64,000 nt of DNA from Skeletonema tropicum (taxonomy: Eukaryota > Bacillariophyta > Thalassiosirophyceae > Thalassiosirales > Thalassiosiraceae). Both the position numbers and the translations under genes were made by a program. The first letter of the stretch is position 1. Every line of letters starts with the position of its first letter. Where the stretch lies: the NCBI GenBank assembly GCA_037178625.1, contig CM074134.1, positions 558,001-622,000 on the forward strand, read 5' to 3'. Under the pieces are notes generated by a model that was not told the DNA's origin, ran no database searches, and worked only from the letters and a program-made list of their open reading frames with translations. This document shows, piece by piece, positions 18,706 to 29,017 of the stretch.

Positions 18706-20673
18706 ATGATCTTCGAGGAAGGCAACCCACTTGTCGACGGAGATGGACTCTTGTTTGTGGCAGAGGAGGAGAAAAAACAAATGGACATTTATGCTGGGAT
18801 GATCTCAGAATATGCTGGGATGATTTCAGCTGAGGTAACCGAGAGTGATCATTTCAGTATTGTGGATCCCTTTATACCGACGGACAGTAAATTCTTTCCC
18901 ATCAAGAATAATGCGTCAGATGATTCAACAGCAGCGTCAACAGCAGCGTCAACAGCAGCGAATACCATTCTAAGCATGCTCAGCAGCCAGGGTGGCGACA
19001 CGATAGTGCCTTTGTTTGGAGATTTGGTTGTGGAGTCATTCGAAGATGCAGCTGAGGCGACAGATGGAGCCTGTCCAGAAGCTACAGCAGTATCAGAAGC
19101 GGAAGTCGTGACAAACAAGGAATTGAGGAGTTCTGCGCTAGTTACGATTTCAGAATTGGATGATTCAACAAAAGAACCCGAGGATGAAACGGAGTCGACT
19201 GCTCCTGCCAGGGAAGCAGAAGAAGAGGCCAAGAATACCGTCGAAGGTGACACGGAGTTGGACAATGTGACAAATGAAGAGTTGGTTCTGACAACATCTG
19301 TCGAAACAAAAACCTCGGCTGAAGGTACTGTAACCAAAGACGCCAAAGATATAGACACAGCGTCAGCGCAAATGGATGGCTCAGAACATCTAAGCGTAGT
19401 AACTCAACAGTCGCAGTTTCAGGAAGTTGACGAGTCAGTTGAAGTTACAAGAATTTCACGAGGAGGGAAGACGACATTATCAGCAGCTGTGTCACGAGGA
19501 GAGAAAACAACTTTTTTCCCAGACGCTGCTGCGTTACCTCATGCCGACGTTTCTTACAGCCCATGGTTAGGAGTTCAGCTCACGGAGTATGAATCGATGC
19601 CAGAGATAAGTGAAGATGAGGTGCTCATTAAAGTCGAGGCTACCACCATATCTACAAGAGATTGTCTTGAAAGGCTTCGCCGAGATGACGATGAGGACTT
19701 GCGTTGTGAATCCTGGGTGCCTGGACACGAGATTGTTGGACGTGTTGTCCGTGTTGGAGGGGAGGCAAGGTTCCTAAAGGACAGAAGAGTTGCTGCGCTG
19801 TTACCAGATGGGGGTGGGTGCTCTCGTTATGTTCCCTGTCACATTAGTAACTTGTTGGCTGTTCCAGAACGCGCCCCAAGCCAGGATATAGTGCACATTT
19901 TGTCGTCATATCTCCCAGCCTACCAATGTCTCGAACAATCCGTTGAAGAAGTGGAAATCACATCATGTCAGGGTCTGTTCGATGTTCTTGAAGAAGTTAT
20001 TTTTGACGAAGAGGGAGAAAGTGCGAATGCCGGAAGGAGAAGTTCTCTATTCGGACAGAGCGTGTTGATCGTAGGTGCTGGCAGTCCAGTAGGACTAGCT
20101 TTAGTTGATGTTGCAAGACATGCTGGAGCAATTGTGTATGCGTTGTCGCACAGCGAAAATGAGCAAAAAATTAAGGAAATGGGCGTCAGAAAAGGTAGCT
20201 GGTACCCCTTGTCTCGGAAGGAAAAATGGGGGGCGAAGTGGAGCGGCAAAATGGATTTGATTGTCGATACAGTTGGCGATTATGGCAACTACAGTTCTTT
20301 CTACGATGTCTTGGGATCTGATGGGAGGTTTGTGCGCATGAATACTACATCATCCGGAGAGAATTTTGTTCCAATGTCAATGCGAGGTGACACACATTTC
20401 TTTTCTCCGCTGAAGCATTTCAAAGGAAGCCATATCAATAGAATGGCAATCGATTATAACGTCTTTGATAGTTTCGAGGAAGACAAGAAGTTGTTCGCAC
20501 AAGATCTCACTTATCTATTTCACCTTCTTCGTTCTGGAAAGATTGAACGAAGAGCATTCCCTCACGTCGGATTTTTCATGGTGGAACAAGAATGGAACAA
20601 AACATTTGAAGGTAGAAATGTCGACGTCGTTGTAGTATCATGTAATGAGCCGAAAATGAGGTTCATTTGCTGA
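18706..20673 (+). CDS. MDR-family, quinone-oxidoreductase-like protein (MDR paralog 1)
   Basis: A 655-residue protein. The frame is open from a GTG at 18700, so the ATG at 18706 (MIFEEGN) is used, matching paralogs at 23768 and 30671. About 280 N-terminal residues are acidic, Ser/Thr-rich and without a PDZ domain. The MDR domain from about residue 282 has SEDEVLIKVEATTISTRDC, PGHEIVGRVVRVG, PDGGGCSRYV, then the nucleotide-binding motif GAGSPVGLALVDVARHAGA (about residue 457) and DTVGDYGNYSSFYDVLGSDG. No signal peptide is seen, so it is probably a soluble NAD(P)H-dependent oxidoreductase-like protein. The substrate is unknown. From the MDR domain on it is nearly identical to the paralog at 23768. 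Confidence 0.85.
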   Translation: MIFEEGNPLVDGDGLLFVAEEEKKQMDIYAGMISEYAGMISAEVTESDHFSIVDPFIPTDSKFFPIKNNASDDSTAASTAASTAANTILSMLSSQGGDTIVPLFGDLVVESFEDAAEATDGACPEATAVSEAEVVTNKELRSSALVTISELDDSTKEPEDETESTAPAREAEEEAKNTVEGDTELDNVTNEELVLTTSVETKTSAEGTVTKDAKDIDTASAQMDGSEHLSVVTQQSQFQEVDESVEVTRISRGGKTTLSAAVSRGEKTTFFPDAAALPHADVSYSPWLGVQLTEYESMPEISEDEVLIKVEATTISTRDCLERLRRDDDEDLRCESWVPGHEIVGRVVRVGGEARFLKDRRVAALLPDGGGCSRYVPCHISNLLAVPERAPSQDIVHILSSYLPAYQCLEQSVEEVEITSCQGLFDVLEEVIFDEEGESANAGRRSSLFGQSVLIVGAGSPVGLALVDVARHAGAIVYALSHSENEQKIKEMGVRKGSWYPLSRKEKWGAKWSGKMDLIVDTVGDYGNYSSFYDVLGSDGRFVRMNTTSSGENFVPMSMRGDTHFFSPLKHFKGSHINRMAIDYNVFDSFEEDKKLFAQDLTYLFHLLRSGKIERRAFPHVGFFMVEQEWNKTFEGRNVDVVVVSCNEPKMRFIC

Positions 20674-20981
20674 GGATGATGTTGGGAAGAAGGAGTGAAA
20701 GTAAAATGTGTCTCAGTGAGGGATGTTGAATGTTGATGCGTTATGGAAGTATGGCGTTTTCCTAAGAACGCCAAAGATAGGATTTAAATATTAAGACTTG
20801 TAACTACCTTGCTTGTTCTTCGGTATTCTTCTCCTCGAATACTGCAGTTGTCCTCTACCGGACTGTCGTTCGTGCCTGTTCGTGCCTCGATGTAATTGAG
20901 GAAGTTGGGAGTTGGGACAAGAAGAAACTAAAAACTAAAAGTAACGTCTTTGCTTTTGTCTATCTTCGGCAGAGGAGGTAT
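20674..20981. other. 3' flank of MDR paralog 1
   Basis: The first about 120 bp match the 3' flanks of the MDR genes at 23768 and 30671 (GAGGATGATGTTGGGAAGAA, GCGTTTTCCTAAGAA), so this is a shared 3' UTR. Nothing else is seen before the MITE-like element. Confidence 0.55.
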
Positions 20982-21344
20982 AGAGGAGGGGTGATCAGAA
21001 CCCGTCCGTGAGATGTTACACTGGTAACATTCACATCTCTGGCGGCGGCGGCGTTCCTACGTAGAAACATACCAGACCTACGAGAAATCTGTTACGGTAA
21101 CAATCTCACGGACAATTGTGTCATGTCACAGATTCGTTTCGGATTGGTGTCTCTCCTTATCTCTCCCACTATCATCACCAAGCTGTGTCCGTGAGATTGT
21201 TACACGGGTAACAAGCGGAATTCAACTGGCGGCAGTAGAACTCGCGGCAGCTGTTACACGGGTAAAAATCCAAATCAAGCCGGCGGACAAATCTGTTACA
21301 TTTAGGAATTAGTATGGTTCTACGTACGGGATCACCCCTCCTCT
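20982..21344. mobile_element. 363-bp MITE-like inverted-repeat element
   Basis: The ends are a perfect 15-bp inverted repeat (AGAGGAGGGGTGATC at 20982-20996, reversed at 21330-21344). Inside, GTCCGTGAGAT(T)GTTAC-type sequences occur in both orientations (near 21006, 21095 and 21185), so the element can fold on itself several times. There is no coding capacity. No clear target-site duplication was found. A shorter, related-looking segment lies at about 51570-51705. Confidence 0.6.
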
Positions 21345-21700
21345 TCGGCTGTTGACGGGGAAGAGTGAAAGAGAGGAGCTCTAGAAGGGAAAGGCCTTTC
21401 ATCAGTAAAAGTCATAGTGACGTGAAAGACAGTTTCTGCTTGTCCCAACTTAAAGTGGATGGCTAGCTGAGGATCAGCCGATGCAATGCCAAGTGCCAAG
21501 ATCATCCAATATCCAAGGTCTTTGCGAAGGTCAACGAAGTCTCATTGGCATTGACCGGGGGCGTCTTTCTCTATTCGGTCAAAGGAAATGAAGGATACAC
21601 GGTGGATTCGAGACCGCGGCAGACGACATTTGTGTGACTCCGACTTTGAACTAATTCCTACGTAGAGGGTAGTTAGTGAGTTCGACCAATAAAACACCCC

Positions 21701-21775
21701 TGAGACGGCAACACCCAACATATTCGTGTTCCCCAGACTCTTGCGAGTTAGAATATGCTGGGTGTTGCCGTCTCA
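21701..21775. repeat. 25-bp-arm hairpin inside the transposon
   Basis: Arms 21701-21725 and 21751-21775 are complementary with one mismatch (TGAGACGGCAACACCCA at the outer end), around a 25-bp loop. It lies 170 bp before the ATG at 21949. It may be a subterminal transposase-binding site, a small nested element or a regulatory hairpin of the element's transcript. Confidence 0.8.
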
Positions 21776-21948
21776 CTAGTTGGTTGTCAAAAGCATTCAC
21801 CCCTAAAATATCTAGTGTATACAAACGGTATTAACGTTTTTGTGCGTGAGATCATTATGAGAACTATTATTGGATTTTGGGGAATCTAGTTTTTTTTTTG
21901 CGCCAAGCGTCATTTCCACATCATCTTGTGCACTCATTCTTGCTAACC

Positions 21949-23232
21949 ATGGCAACAACCCCCAATTCTAGCCACAACAGAGATAGCGGTAGCCGCCGAA
22001 ATGCGCCGGCTGGGGTGTATACTCCAGTGTCAGGTTCATCCGGGCAATTTGTTACTCCATCATCTTCAAAAACATCAAAACGTGGCAGAGAATCTGCAAC
22101 AACTGTGGTGGCTCCACAGCGTCGTTCAACGAGAGGTCACAATAACTCGGCCCCAATGAAGCTAACCGCTCCTTCTCAATTATTCCGTAGTCGCGATACA
22201 GCAGTGTCATGCTTCAACTTCCCTCTTGATCCCAGTAATATTGATCACCTCAAAGTGATATGTTCTAAATGCAAGATGGTCTTGGGTGAAGCCAAAGACG
22301 GAATCCTCACCGAAGCAATAAAGAAGAAGAAACGTGCCGACAAACGAATGTGCGAACGGCCGTGGGACCTCAACAATAAATCACATCGGGAGGCATCAAA
22401 AAGAAAGGCATATTTTGATTTTCATGAGCTCTTTGAAGAAGACGCATCAGCAGCAGAAGGGGATAATAATTCCAATGTGACACAGCCCCAAAAGAAGAAG
22501 CAACGAAGAAGGACTGCGCAAAAGCAACAAAATAATGGCACGCAACAACGTAATGCTCAGCCTATAATGTTTGACGAGGATGGTCACTTCACAGATGATG
22601 CTGTTGAATTGCTTCGGACAAAATTAAACTCGATCCCGAATGACAATGATTTGAGAGTTGCACAAATGTTGATGAAATGGACTTCACCTGTACTATTCGA
22701 CCAAGATGGCCACCTTACCAACAATGTGGTTAAATTGTTTGAGAAACGATTGCAGACATCGCGCAAAGACGGGTTGAATCCAAATGATAATGATTTGAGA
22801 GTTACAGGAATGTTGATGAAGTGGACTTTTGAAAGTAAAGATACAAAGCAGTACAATGCACCATTAGCTGTGTTGCCATCATTTCCTCGTATTAAATCTA
22901 TGATTGTGGCATGCGTACCCCAATTGAATCATTCAGTAGAAGAGTCCACACGGCTACGCAACTTGCGGATGAGAACGTTTAGTAGTTGGATGGATTGTCT
23001 TAAGATGGCACACTTCGACCCAGATATGATGATTGATGCGTCGATAAGAAAGAGGAAAACTATCCCGAAGCCTTTCATAGTGAAGGAATTGAATAAAAAT
23101 AGAATGAGTGCAGAGAAAACAATTGCAGCATTCGAATTTGCGAAAATTAGTTTCAAGCAAGGTGCAAGACTTGCGGTTCACATGTTTGAGGCACATGGTG
23201 TTACTCTTTGTGCTGAAGCCGAACCTAGGTAA
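21949..23232 (+). CDS. Protein of unknown function encoded inside the transposon
   Basis: A 427-residue protein. The ATG at 21949 has a good context (ACCATGG); the open frame upstream starts with TTG. I do not recognise the family. The N-terminus is basic and Ser/Thr-rich (residues 1-85); a CSKC pair sits near residue 104, followed by a Lys/Arg-rich stretch (KKKKRADKRM) and QPQKKKQRRRTAQK, which look like nuclear signals or nucleic-acid contacts. A motif of about 45 residues is present twice (MFDEDGHFTDDAVELL...PNDNDLRVAQMLMKWT and LFDQDGHLTNNVVKLF...PNDNDLRVTGMLMKWT). No DDE or other catalytic motif is visible. After the TAA at 23230 the same frame stays open for 66 more codons up to a TAA at 23431, four bases before the right inverted repeat. 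The stop at 23230 may be a nonsense mutation or a read-through site. It is probably an element-encoded DNA-binding protein. Confidence 0.65.
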   Translation: MATTPNSSHNRDSGSRRNAPAGVYTPVSGSSGQFVTPSSSKTSKRGRESATTVVAPQRRSTRGHNNSAPMKLTAPSQLFRSRDTAVSCFNFPLDPSNIDHLKVICSKCKMVLGEAKDGILTEAIKKKKRADKRMCERPWDLNNKSHREASKRKAYFDFHELFEEDASAAEGDNNSNVTQPQKKKQRRRTAQKQQNNGTQQRNAQPIMFDEDGHFTDDAVELLRTKLNSIPNDNDLRVAQMLMKWTSPVLFDQDGHLTNNVVKLFEKRLQTSRKDGLNPNDNDLRVTGMLMKWTFESKDTKQYNAPLAVLPSFPRIKSMIVACVPQLNHSVEESTRLRNLRMRTFSSWMDCLKMAHFDPDMMIDASIRKRKTIPKPFIVKELNKNRMSAEKTIAAFEFAKISFKQGARLAVHMFEAHGVTLCAEAEPR

Positions 23233-23449
23233 TCGATAATTATTAGTACCAAATCATATGAGGCGAAGAATGATGCAGCCAAATATGTCTTCATTTTTGC
23301 ATTGAAACGGCATAATGGCATAGATAGAGTAGACAGTAGTAACGAGTTGACGGAAGATATCGACATTGTGATGGGCTTCTCATCAGATTTTTGGATGTCA
23401 CAGTTAGCGATAGTTAGCGATCACAAATGCTAAGGCGAATCCACCGTGG

Positions 23450-23516
23450 ATATGACAAGGTACAAGCTATCTTAAGATAGCGAGTATTTGTCATATGACA
23501 AGGTACAAGCTATCTT
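23450..23516. repeat. Palindrome and direct repeat next to the transposon
   Basis: ATGACAAGGTACAAGCTATCTTA occurs twice (about 23452 and 23494). Between the copies lies an imperfect inverse (AAGATAGC...TTGTCAT), so the first copy forms a hairpin. The homologous site before 30671 has a single copy. It looks like a rearrangement linked to the insertion. Confidence 0.65.
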
Positions 23517-23767
23517 AGATATGGAAGACAAAAAACTTCGGTATCTTCATCTGCGAACCTTCTTTCTTCCAATCGGCTCCTTCGAGCCAATATTCAGCCG
23601 ATCTGATATCAATTGCAATCCGTCCCATAAATCGTTACGCAAACAAGTTAATCACGAGGCATCATCAAAGCTACCCTTTACTTCACTTAACCGGAAGAAA
23701 TAGAGGCTGCGCGCTATTGCTATTGATCGTATCAAGATCAAGCTAGAAAAACAAACAAATAGTGAGA

Positions 23768-25303
23768 ATGGTCTTCAAGGAAGGCAATCCACGAGTCGAC
23801 AGAGGTGGACTCTGGTTTGTGGCAGAGGAGGAGAAGCAACAAAAGGACATCTATGCTGGGATGATCTCAGCAGAGGGAAACAAGAGTGATCATTTCAGTA
23901 TTGTGGATCCCTTTATACCGACGGAGAGTAAATTCTGTTGTTGTTGCATCAAGAATAATGCGTCAGATGATTCAACAGCAGCGTCTACCATCCCAAGCAA
24001 GCTCAGCAGAAGCGCAGTAACTCAACAGTCGCAGTTTCAGGAAGATGACGAGAAGTCAGAATCAGTTGAAGTTACAAGAATTTCACGAAGAGGGAAGACG
24101 ATATTTTCAGCAGCTGTATCACGAGGAGAGAAAACGACTTTTTTCCCAGACGCTGCTGCGTTACCTCATGCCGACGTTTCTTACAGCCCATGGTTAGGAG
24201 TTCAGCTCACGGAGTATGAATCGATGCCAGATATAAGTGAAGATGAGGTGCTCATCAAAGTCGAGGCTACCACCATATCTACAAGAGATTGTCTTGAAAG
24301 GCTTCGCCGAGATGACGATGAGGACCTGCGTTGTGAATCCTGGGTGCCTGGACACGAGATTGTTGGACGTGTTGTCCGTGTTGGAGGGGAGGCAAGGTTC
24401 CTAAAGGACAGAAGAGTTGCTGCGCTGTTACCAGATGGGGGTGGGTGCTCTCGTTATGTTCCCTGTCACATTGGTAACTTGATCACTGTGCCAGAACGCG
24501 GCGCCCCAAGCCAGGATATAGTGCACATTTTGTCGTCATATCTCCCAGCCTACCAATGTCTCGAACAATCCGTTGAAGAAGTGGAAATCACATCATGTCA
24601 GGGTCTGTTCGATGTTCTCGAAGAAGTTATTTTTGACGAAGAGGGAGAAAGTGCGAATGCCGGAAGGAGAAGTTCTCTATTCGGACAGAGCGTGTTGATC
24701 GCAGGTGCTGGCAGTCCAGTAGGACTAGCTTTAGTTGATGTTGCAAGACATGCTGGAGCAATTGTGTATGCGTTGTCGCACAGCGAAAATGAGCAAAAAA
24801 TTAAGGAAATGGGCGTCAGAAAAGGTAGCTGGTACCCCTTGTCTCGGAAGGAAAAATGGGGGGCGAAGTGGAGCGGCAAAATGGATTTGATTGTCGATAC
24901 AGTTGGCGATTATGGCAACTACAGTTCTTTCTACGATGTCTTGGGATCTGATGGGAGGTTTGTGCGCATGAATACTACATCATCCGGAGAGAATTTTGTT
25001 CCAATGCCAATGCGAGGTGACACACATTTCTTTTCTCCGCTGAATCTTTTCAAAGGAAGTCATATCAATAGAATGGCAATCGATTATAACATCTTTGATA
25101 GTTTCGAGGAAGACAAGAAGTTGTTCGCACAAGATCTCACTTATCTATTTCAACTTCTTCGTTCTGGAAAGATTGAACGAAGAGCATTCCCTCACGTCGG
25201 ATTTTTCAAGGTGGAGCAAAATTGGAACAAAACCATTGAAGGTAGAAATGTCGACGTCGTTGTAGTATCATGTAATGAACCGAAAATGAGGTTCACTTGC
25301 TGA
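23768..25303 (+). CDS. MDR-family, quinone-oxidoreductase-like protein, short form (MDR paralog 2)
   Basis: A 511-residue protein, ATG at 23768 (MVFKEGN). It is nearly identical to MDR paralog 1 in the catalytic part but lacks about 140 residues of the acidic N-terminal linker. It has TISTRDCLERLRRD, PGHEIVGRVVRVG, PDGGGCSRYVPC, GAGSPVGLALVDVARHAGA and DTVGDYGNY. A CCCC run (ESKFCCCCIKNN) in the N-terminal part is unusual. The transposon at 21598-23449 sits about 320 bp upstream, between two parts of the promoter block that are continuous before the paralog at 30671, so its expression may be altered. No signal peptide is seen. The substrate is unknown. Confidence 0.85.
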   Translation: MVFKEGNPRVDRGGLWFVAEEEKQQKDIYAGMISAEGNKSDHFSIVDPFIPTESKFCCCCIKNNASDDSTAASTIPSKLSRSAVTQQSQFQEDDEKSESVEVTRISRRGKTIFSAAVSRGEKTTFFPDAAALPHADVSYSPWLGVQLTEYESMPDISEDEVLIKVEATTISTRDCLERLRRDDDEDLRCESWVPGHEIVGRVVRVGGEARFLKDRRVAALLPDGGGCSRYVPCHIGNLITVPERGAPSQDIVHILSSYLPAYQCLEQSVEEVEITSCQGLFDVLEEVIFDEEGESANAGRRSSLFGQSVLIAGAGSPVGLALVDVARHAGAIVYALSHSENEQKIKEMGVRKGSWYPLSRKEKWGAKWSGKMDLIVDTVGDYGNYSSFYDVLGSDGRFVRMNTTSSGENFVPMPMRGDTHFFSPLNLFKGSHINRMAIDYNIFDSFEEDKKLFAQDLTYLFQLLRSGKIERRAFPHVGFFKVEQNWNKTIEGRNVDVVVVSCNEPKMRFTC

Positions 25304-25542
25304 GGATGATGTTGGGAAGAAGGAGTGAAAGTAAAATGTGTCTTAGTGAGGGATGTTGAATGTTGATGTATACATATTATGTGAAGTATTGCGTTTTCCT
25401 AAGAATGCGAAAGATAGGATTTAATGTGAAGACGTAACTAGGTATCTTTCTTAAAACAGGTCGGCTATCATTGTAGGAATAGTATGTATCTCCATCCGGC
25501 ACTTGACAAAGACAGCCCCAAACCACTTACTCTACCTATATA

Positions 25543-27079
25543 GCTGTCTCATCTCCTCGACTCCGTCAAATTGATTCCTACGTATATGTCATACAAGATA
25601 GATAACGGCACTCCCTTTCCGCCGAAATTAAAAAAATAAAATATTTCACAAAAAATCCCGCCTCTTTTGCTCCACGCACGATTTCGCAGCAAAAACATCA
25701 TCACACATCATGAGGAAGTGAACCAAAACACCATGTTGATGGCATAGCGGTAAAAATCGTATCTCCTGAAGTACACAGATTTGCATTTCGTGCTATATAA
25801 CTGTATGCAGCTGAAGCTATGAGGAAACTTACTGGCTAGGCCACGTAATGCACTTTTTTTTACCCCATCTAAGCGTCACATGAGAAAAAGTCAACCAGAA
25901 GAAGCCGAATCTCCCGATGTGTCGTCCGATACTACGCCTGTAACACCTCGGAGATCGTCCTCTCTCCGCCAATTATCACCGCTACTTCTACATATAGACA
26001 TCTAGTGTCGGTGTGGTTCATTGTTAGTGACTTCATATGGCCATAGCACTCCGTCGGTCACCAACATTGCTGCTACACATCACATCATCAATTACAAACA
26101 AATGTCACCCATTTCGTTGTTCTATTCCGACCTCTAATCATGACGAGACAACTAAACACGACAAATGAGCTCTCAATAATATGTAAGGATCGCTTTGTAC
26201 CGTGAAGTTGACAATTGAGATCGATTTCACTGCCTACACCACCATCGGCGAACTCAGCCTTGGTATCACCATCGCCCAACACATGGCCATTCCTCGAACA
26301 AATTCCAATGGATTCGTTATTCAAATCAACATTACCATCTGACAACAATGACACAGCAACTATTGTATTTGATTGAAGAGATAAGGTCGTAGTTGGGTGA
26401 CTTAAAGCTCGATTAGGGTGGAATAGGTGCACATTTTGTCTCCGAAGAAGGCTATTGTTACGGCGCTACATTGCTCTGAATTGATCGGAGTGGAATCTTC
26501 AACGACTTGTTAAGGCCCTTTGGTTTCAATGAAGTAATGTTCGACGGATAGAGCTGCATATGATCACTACTGACATCATTGGAATGCACAAAGTGATTCT
26601 CTTGTAGTAGATGGATGTGCATACAGAAGTGTTTGTGTTGAATGACAAGGATCTGTGGGCCTCATAAATTATTATTACCGCATTAAAAAGATGCAAACAT
26701 TCTTTTCATAACTCTACAAGCGTTATTTTAGCAGTGTTTGGTGTCGTTAGTGCCGAAATATTTGTTATAACACCATCGTTCATTGCTCATGAGAGTTGAG
26801 GATACACATTCATGTGCACAAATTGGCTTTTATTTTACATCATTTGTAAAAATTAGTACATATAAAGTTGCTACATGCAATCATATGTGTCTATATAAAC
26901 GTCTCGAGCATTGTATCTTTTATATAACGGCACCACGCTCAGTACAGTACGCTACTCGGGCGGAAATCCCATGGTGGTGATGTGCTCGATGATCGTTGGC
27001 GCCACTTTGGTACCGCTTCTTGGACGATTCCTACGTAGACAAAAAAATCCACGTCATGGAGTCAAGGAGATGAGACAGC
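25543..27079 (-). mobile_element. Complete 1.54-kb inverted-repeat element, reverse orientation
   Basis: The ends are GCTGTCTCATCTCC...GGAGATGAGACAGC, flanked by TA on both sides. It has the same length as the copy at 32521-34057 and is almost identical to it. It begins about 240 bp after the stop of the MDR gene at 23768. TA duplications fit a Tc1/mariner-like mechanism. I found no transposase, and the 114-codon frame (26088-26432, minus strand) is the same as in the other copies and is not recognised. A palindromic CTACGTAG-like motif lies just inside each terminus. Confidence 0.85.
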
Positions 27080-27424
27080 TATATCTTCTAGAGAGTCTAA
27101 GTATATTCTAGAGCCCCCAAATGTGTTTTTGGCCACAACGAAAAAGTTCCACCACCGCGACAATCCACCACGCTATGCTCACACCATGGCACCGTTTCCG
27201 CCATAAAAGTGCCATAATATAAAATTCGCACCTCCTCCATTACATCTACAGGTGGTTGGGTATGGTAGTCCAATGATAGCTTAGAACACAAGGAATCCAA
27301 ATCCGAGCCTACCCAACTTAGTTATTAAAGATTGGAGGCGTAACTCAAAAATTGCCGCTATATAGCAGCGCAAATTACCATCATCGTAGATCGTAGCATC
27401 ATCGTCCAATTCCACTCATTATGA

Positions 27425-28258
27425 ATGGAATAATCGGCCTCTCTCCACCAATCCTCGCCGCCGCTTATACATATAGATTTGGGTGTCGGTGTGATTCATT
27501 GTCAGTGACTTCATATGGCCATAGCACTCCGTCAGGCACCACGTTGCTGCTGCACATCACATCACCGATTACAAACAAATGTCACACATTTCATTGCTCT
27601 ATTCCGACCTCTGATCATGAAAAGACAACTAAACACTATAGAAGAGCTCTCAATAATATGTAAGAATCGCTTTGTGCCGTGGAGCTGTTAAGGAGATCCG
27701 AACTCAGCCTTGGTATCACCAGCATAGCCCTACACATGGCCATTCCTCGAACAAACTCCAATGGTTTCGTTCTTCATATCAAGCTTACAATCCGACAACA
27801 TCGACACAACAACTATTGTATTTGGTTGAAGATACAGGGTCGGAGTTGTGTGACTTGAAGTTCGATTAGGGTGGAATAAGTGCACGTTTGTCTTCGAAGT
27901 CGAAGAAGGCTGTTGTTATTGCGCTACATTGCTTCTGCATGATTGGAGTGGAATCTTCAACGACTTGTTAAGAATCTTCGGTTTCATTGAAGTAATATTC
28001 GACGGATAAAGCTGCATATGGTCACTGCTGATATCGTTGGAATGCCCAAAGCGTATTCTCTTGTAGGAGATGGATGTTCAAACACAAGTGTTTGTGTTGA
28101 ATTACAGGGATCTGCGGGCCTCATAAATTATTATTATGCAACAAAAAGATACACACATTAATAACATAACTTTATAATCGCTATTTAAACAGTGTTTGGT
28201 GTCGATAGTGCTGAAATATTTGTCATAACACCATCGTTCATTACTCACAACAAAGGTG
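27425..28258 (-). mobile_element. Older, diverged relic of the 1.54-kb element
   Basis: This stretch is similar to 25955-26790 of the adjacent complete copy (shared TCATATGGCCATAGCACTCC and ATAACACCATCGTTCATT) but with many substitutions and small indels and without recognisable terminal repeats. It is an older insertion of the same family in the same orientation. Confidence 0.75.
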
Positions 28259-28259
28259 G

Positions 28260-28960
28260 CCTCCGCATCATCTGCTGCTGGCTTTTATTGCACGATAAAA
28301 TGGTGGCATCCATCTTTGGTGGAGATGGCTCTTTTGGATCATTTGAGTGCGAAGACGGGCCATTTGAACAAGCATAACAACATGAATCCGCAGAACCCAC
28401 TGTCCAAAAATAATGATACCAAGGGAAATATTATCCTAATGGAACCTGAGGTTACTAGCATCGAGAACATGTTGGTACGCAGAATATGGCAGTTTCATGC
28501 TGCATTTCGTTGTTACGACTTCGAATCTTTTCTACTACAAGAATGCAAGCTCTGACGAAAAGGCACACACTGGAACTGGAAGATTGTTACTCAGAATGAG
28601 GCAGAGGGCAAAATTTGAGCATGATTTGATTCCTGAAAAGTCCGGCCTTATCGAGCACAAACATCAGGTAAAAGAACTGCTGAAGAAAGACGTCGAAAGT
28701 GGTGCGGTGCTATTAACGATACCGCAAGATTTATGGGAGACAAGAACTGAGTACAGATCATTTTTAAGAAGAAATTCTGCAAGGAAGTGCATCATGGAGA
28801 GGCCACGACAACTAGCAAAACCATTTTGAGAATGGTTCCGCAACAAGGAAGCAAGAGAACGCGCGATAGCCATGTGAATGAACCGAGAAGAATGTGGATA
28901 AACGATGTAGAAATAAACCTGCTAAGTGAAGATAGGACAGCATGTGGACGTTCACTGTAA
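28260..28960 (+). other. Possible gene remnant, unrecognised
   Basis: Two overlapping open stretches (28256-28555 and about 28570-28829) are in different frames, and neither is a complete gene. The second reads as a basic, charged segment (RLLLRMRQRAKFEHDLIPEK and so on) that could be the end of a decayed gene. I cannot name a family. This may simply be chance open sequence. Confidence 0.25.
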
Positions 28961-29017
28961 TTTATTCTTCATGTTCATCTATTTCTTCTACTACTATAAT
29001 CTTTTCGGTCCATATTT

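Larger units (their letters stand above)
21598..23449 (+). mobile_element. 1.85-kb inverted-repeat transposon in the upstream region of an MDR gene
   Basis: The terminal inverted repeats are CACGGTGGATTCG (21598-21610) and CGAATCCACCGTG (23437-23449). The flanks show a GATA duplication: AAG-GATA before the element and GATA-TGAC after it. The empty site can be seen at about 30401-30412 in the homologous upstream region of the MDR gene at 30671 (AATGAAGGATATGAC). This proves an insertion. It carries one gene (21949) and a strong internal hairpin (21701-21775). A 4-bp duplication and CAC termini would fit the CMC (CACTA/Mirage/Chapaev) group, but I recognise no transposase, so the class is open. 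Confidence 0.85.

Noticed and set aside
26783..27300. Small open frames at the end of the reverse 1.54-kb element
   Set aside because: They also occur in the copy at 32521 and overlap each other in several frames, with no protein character.
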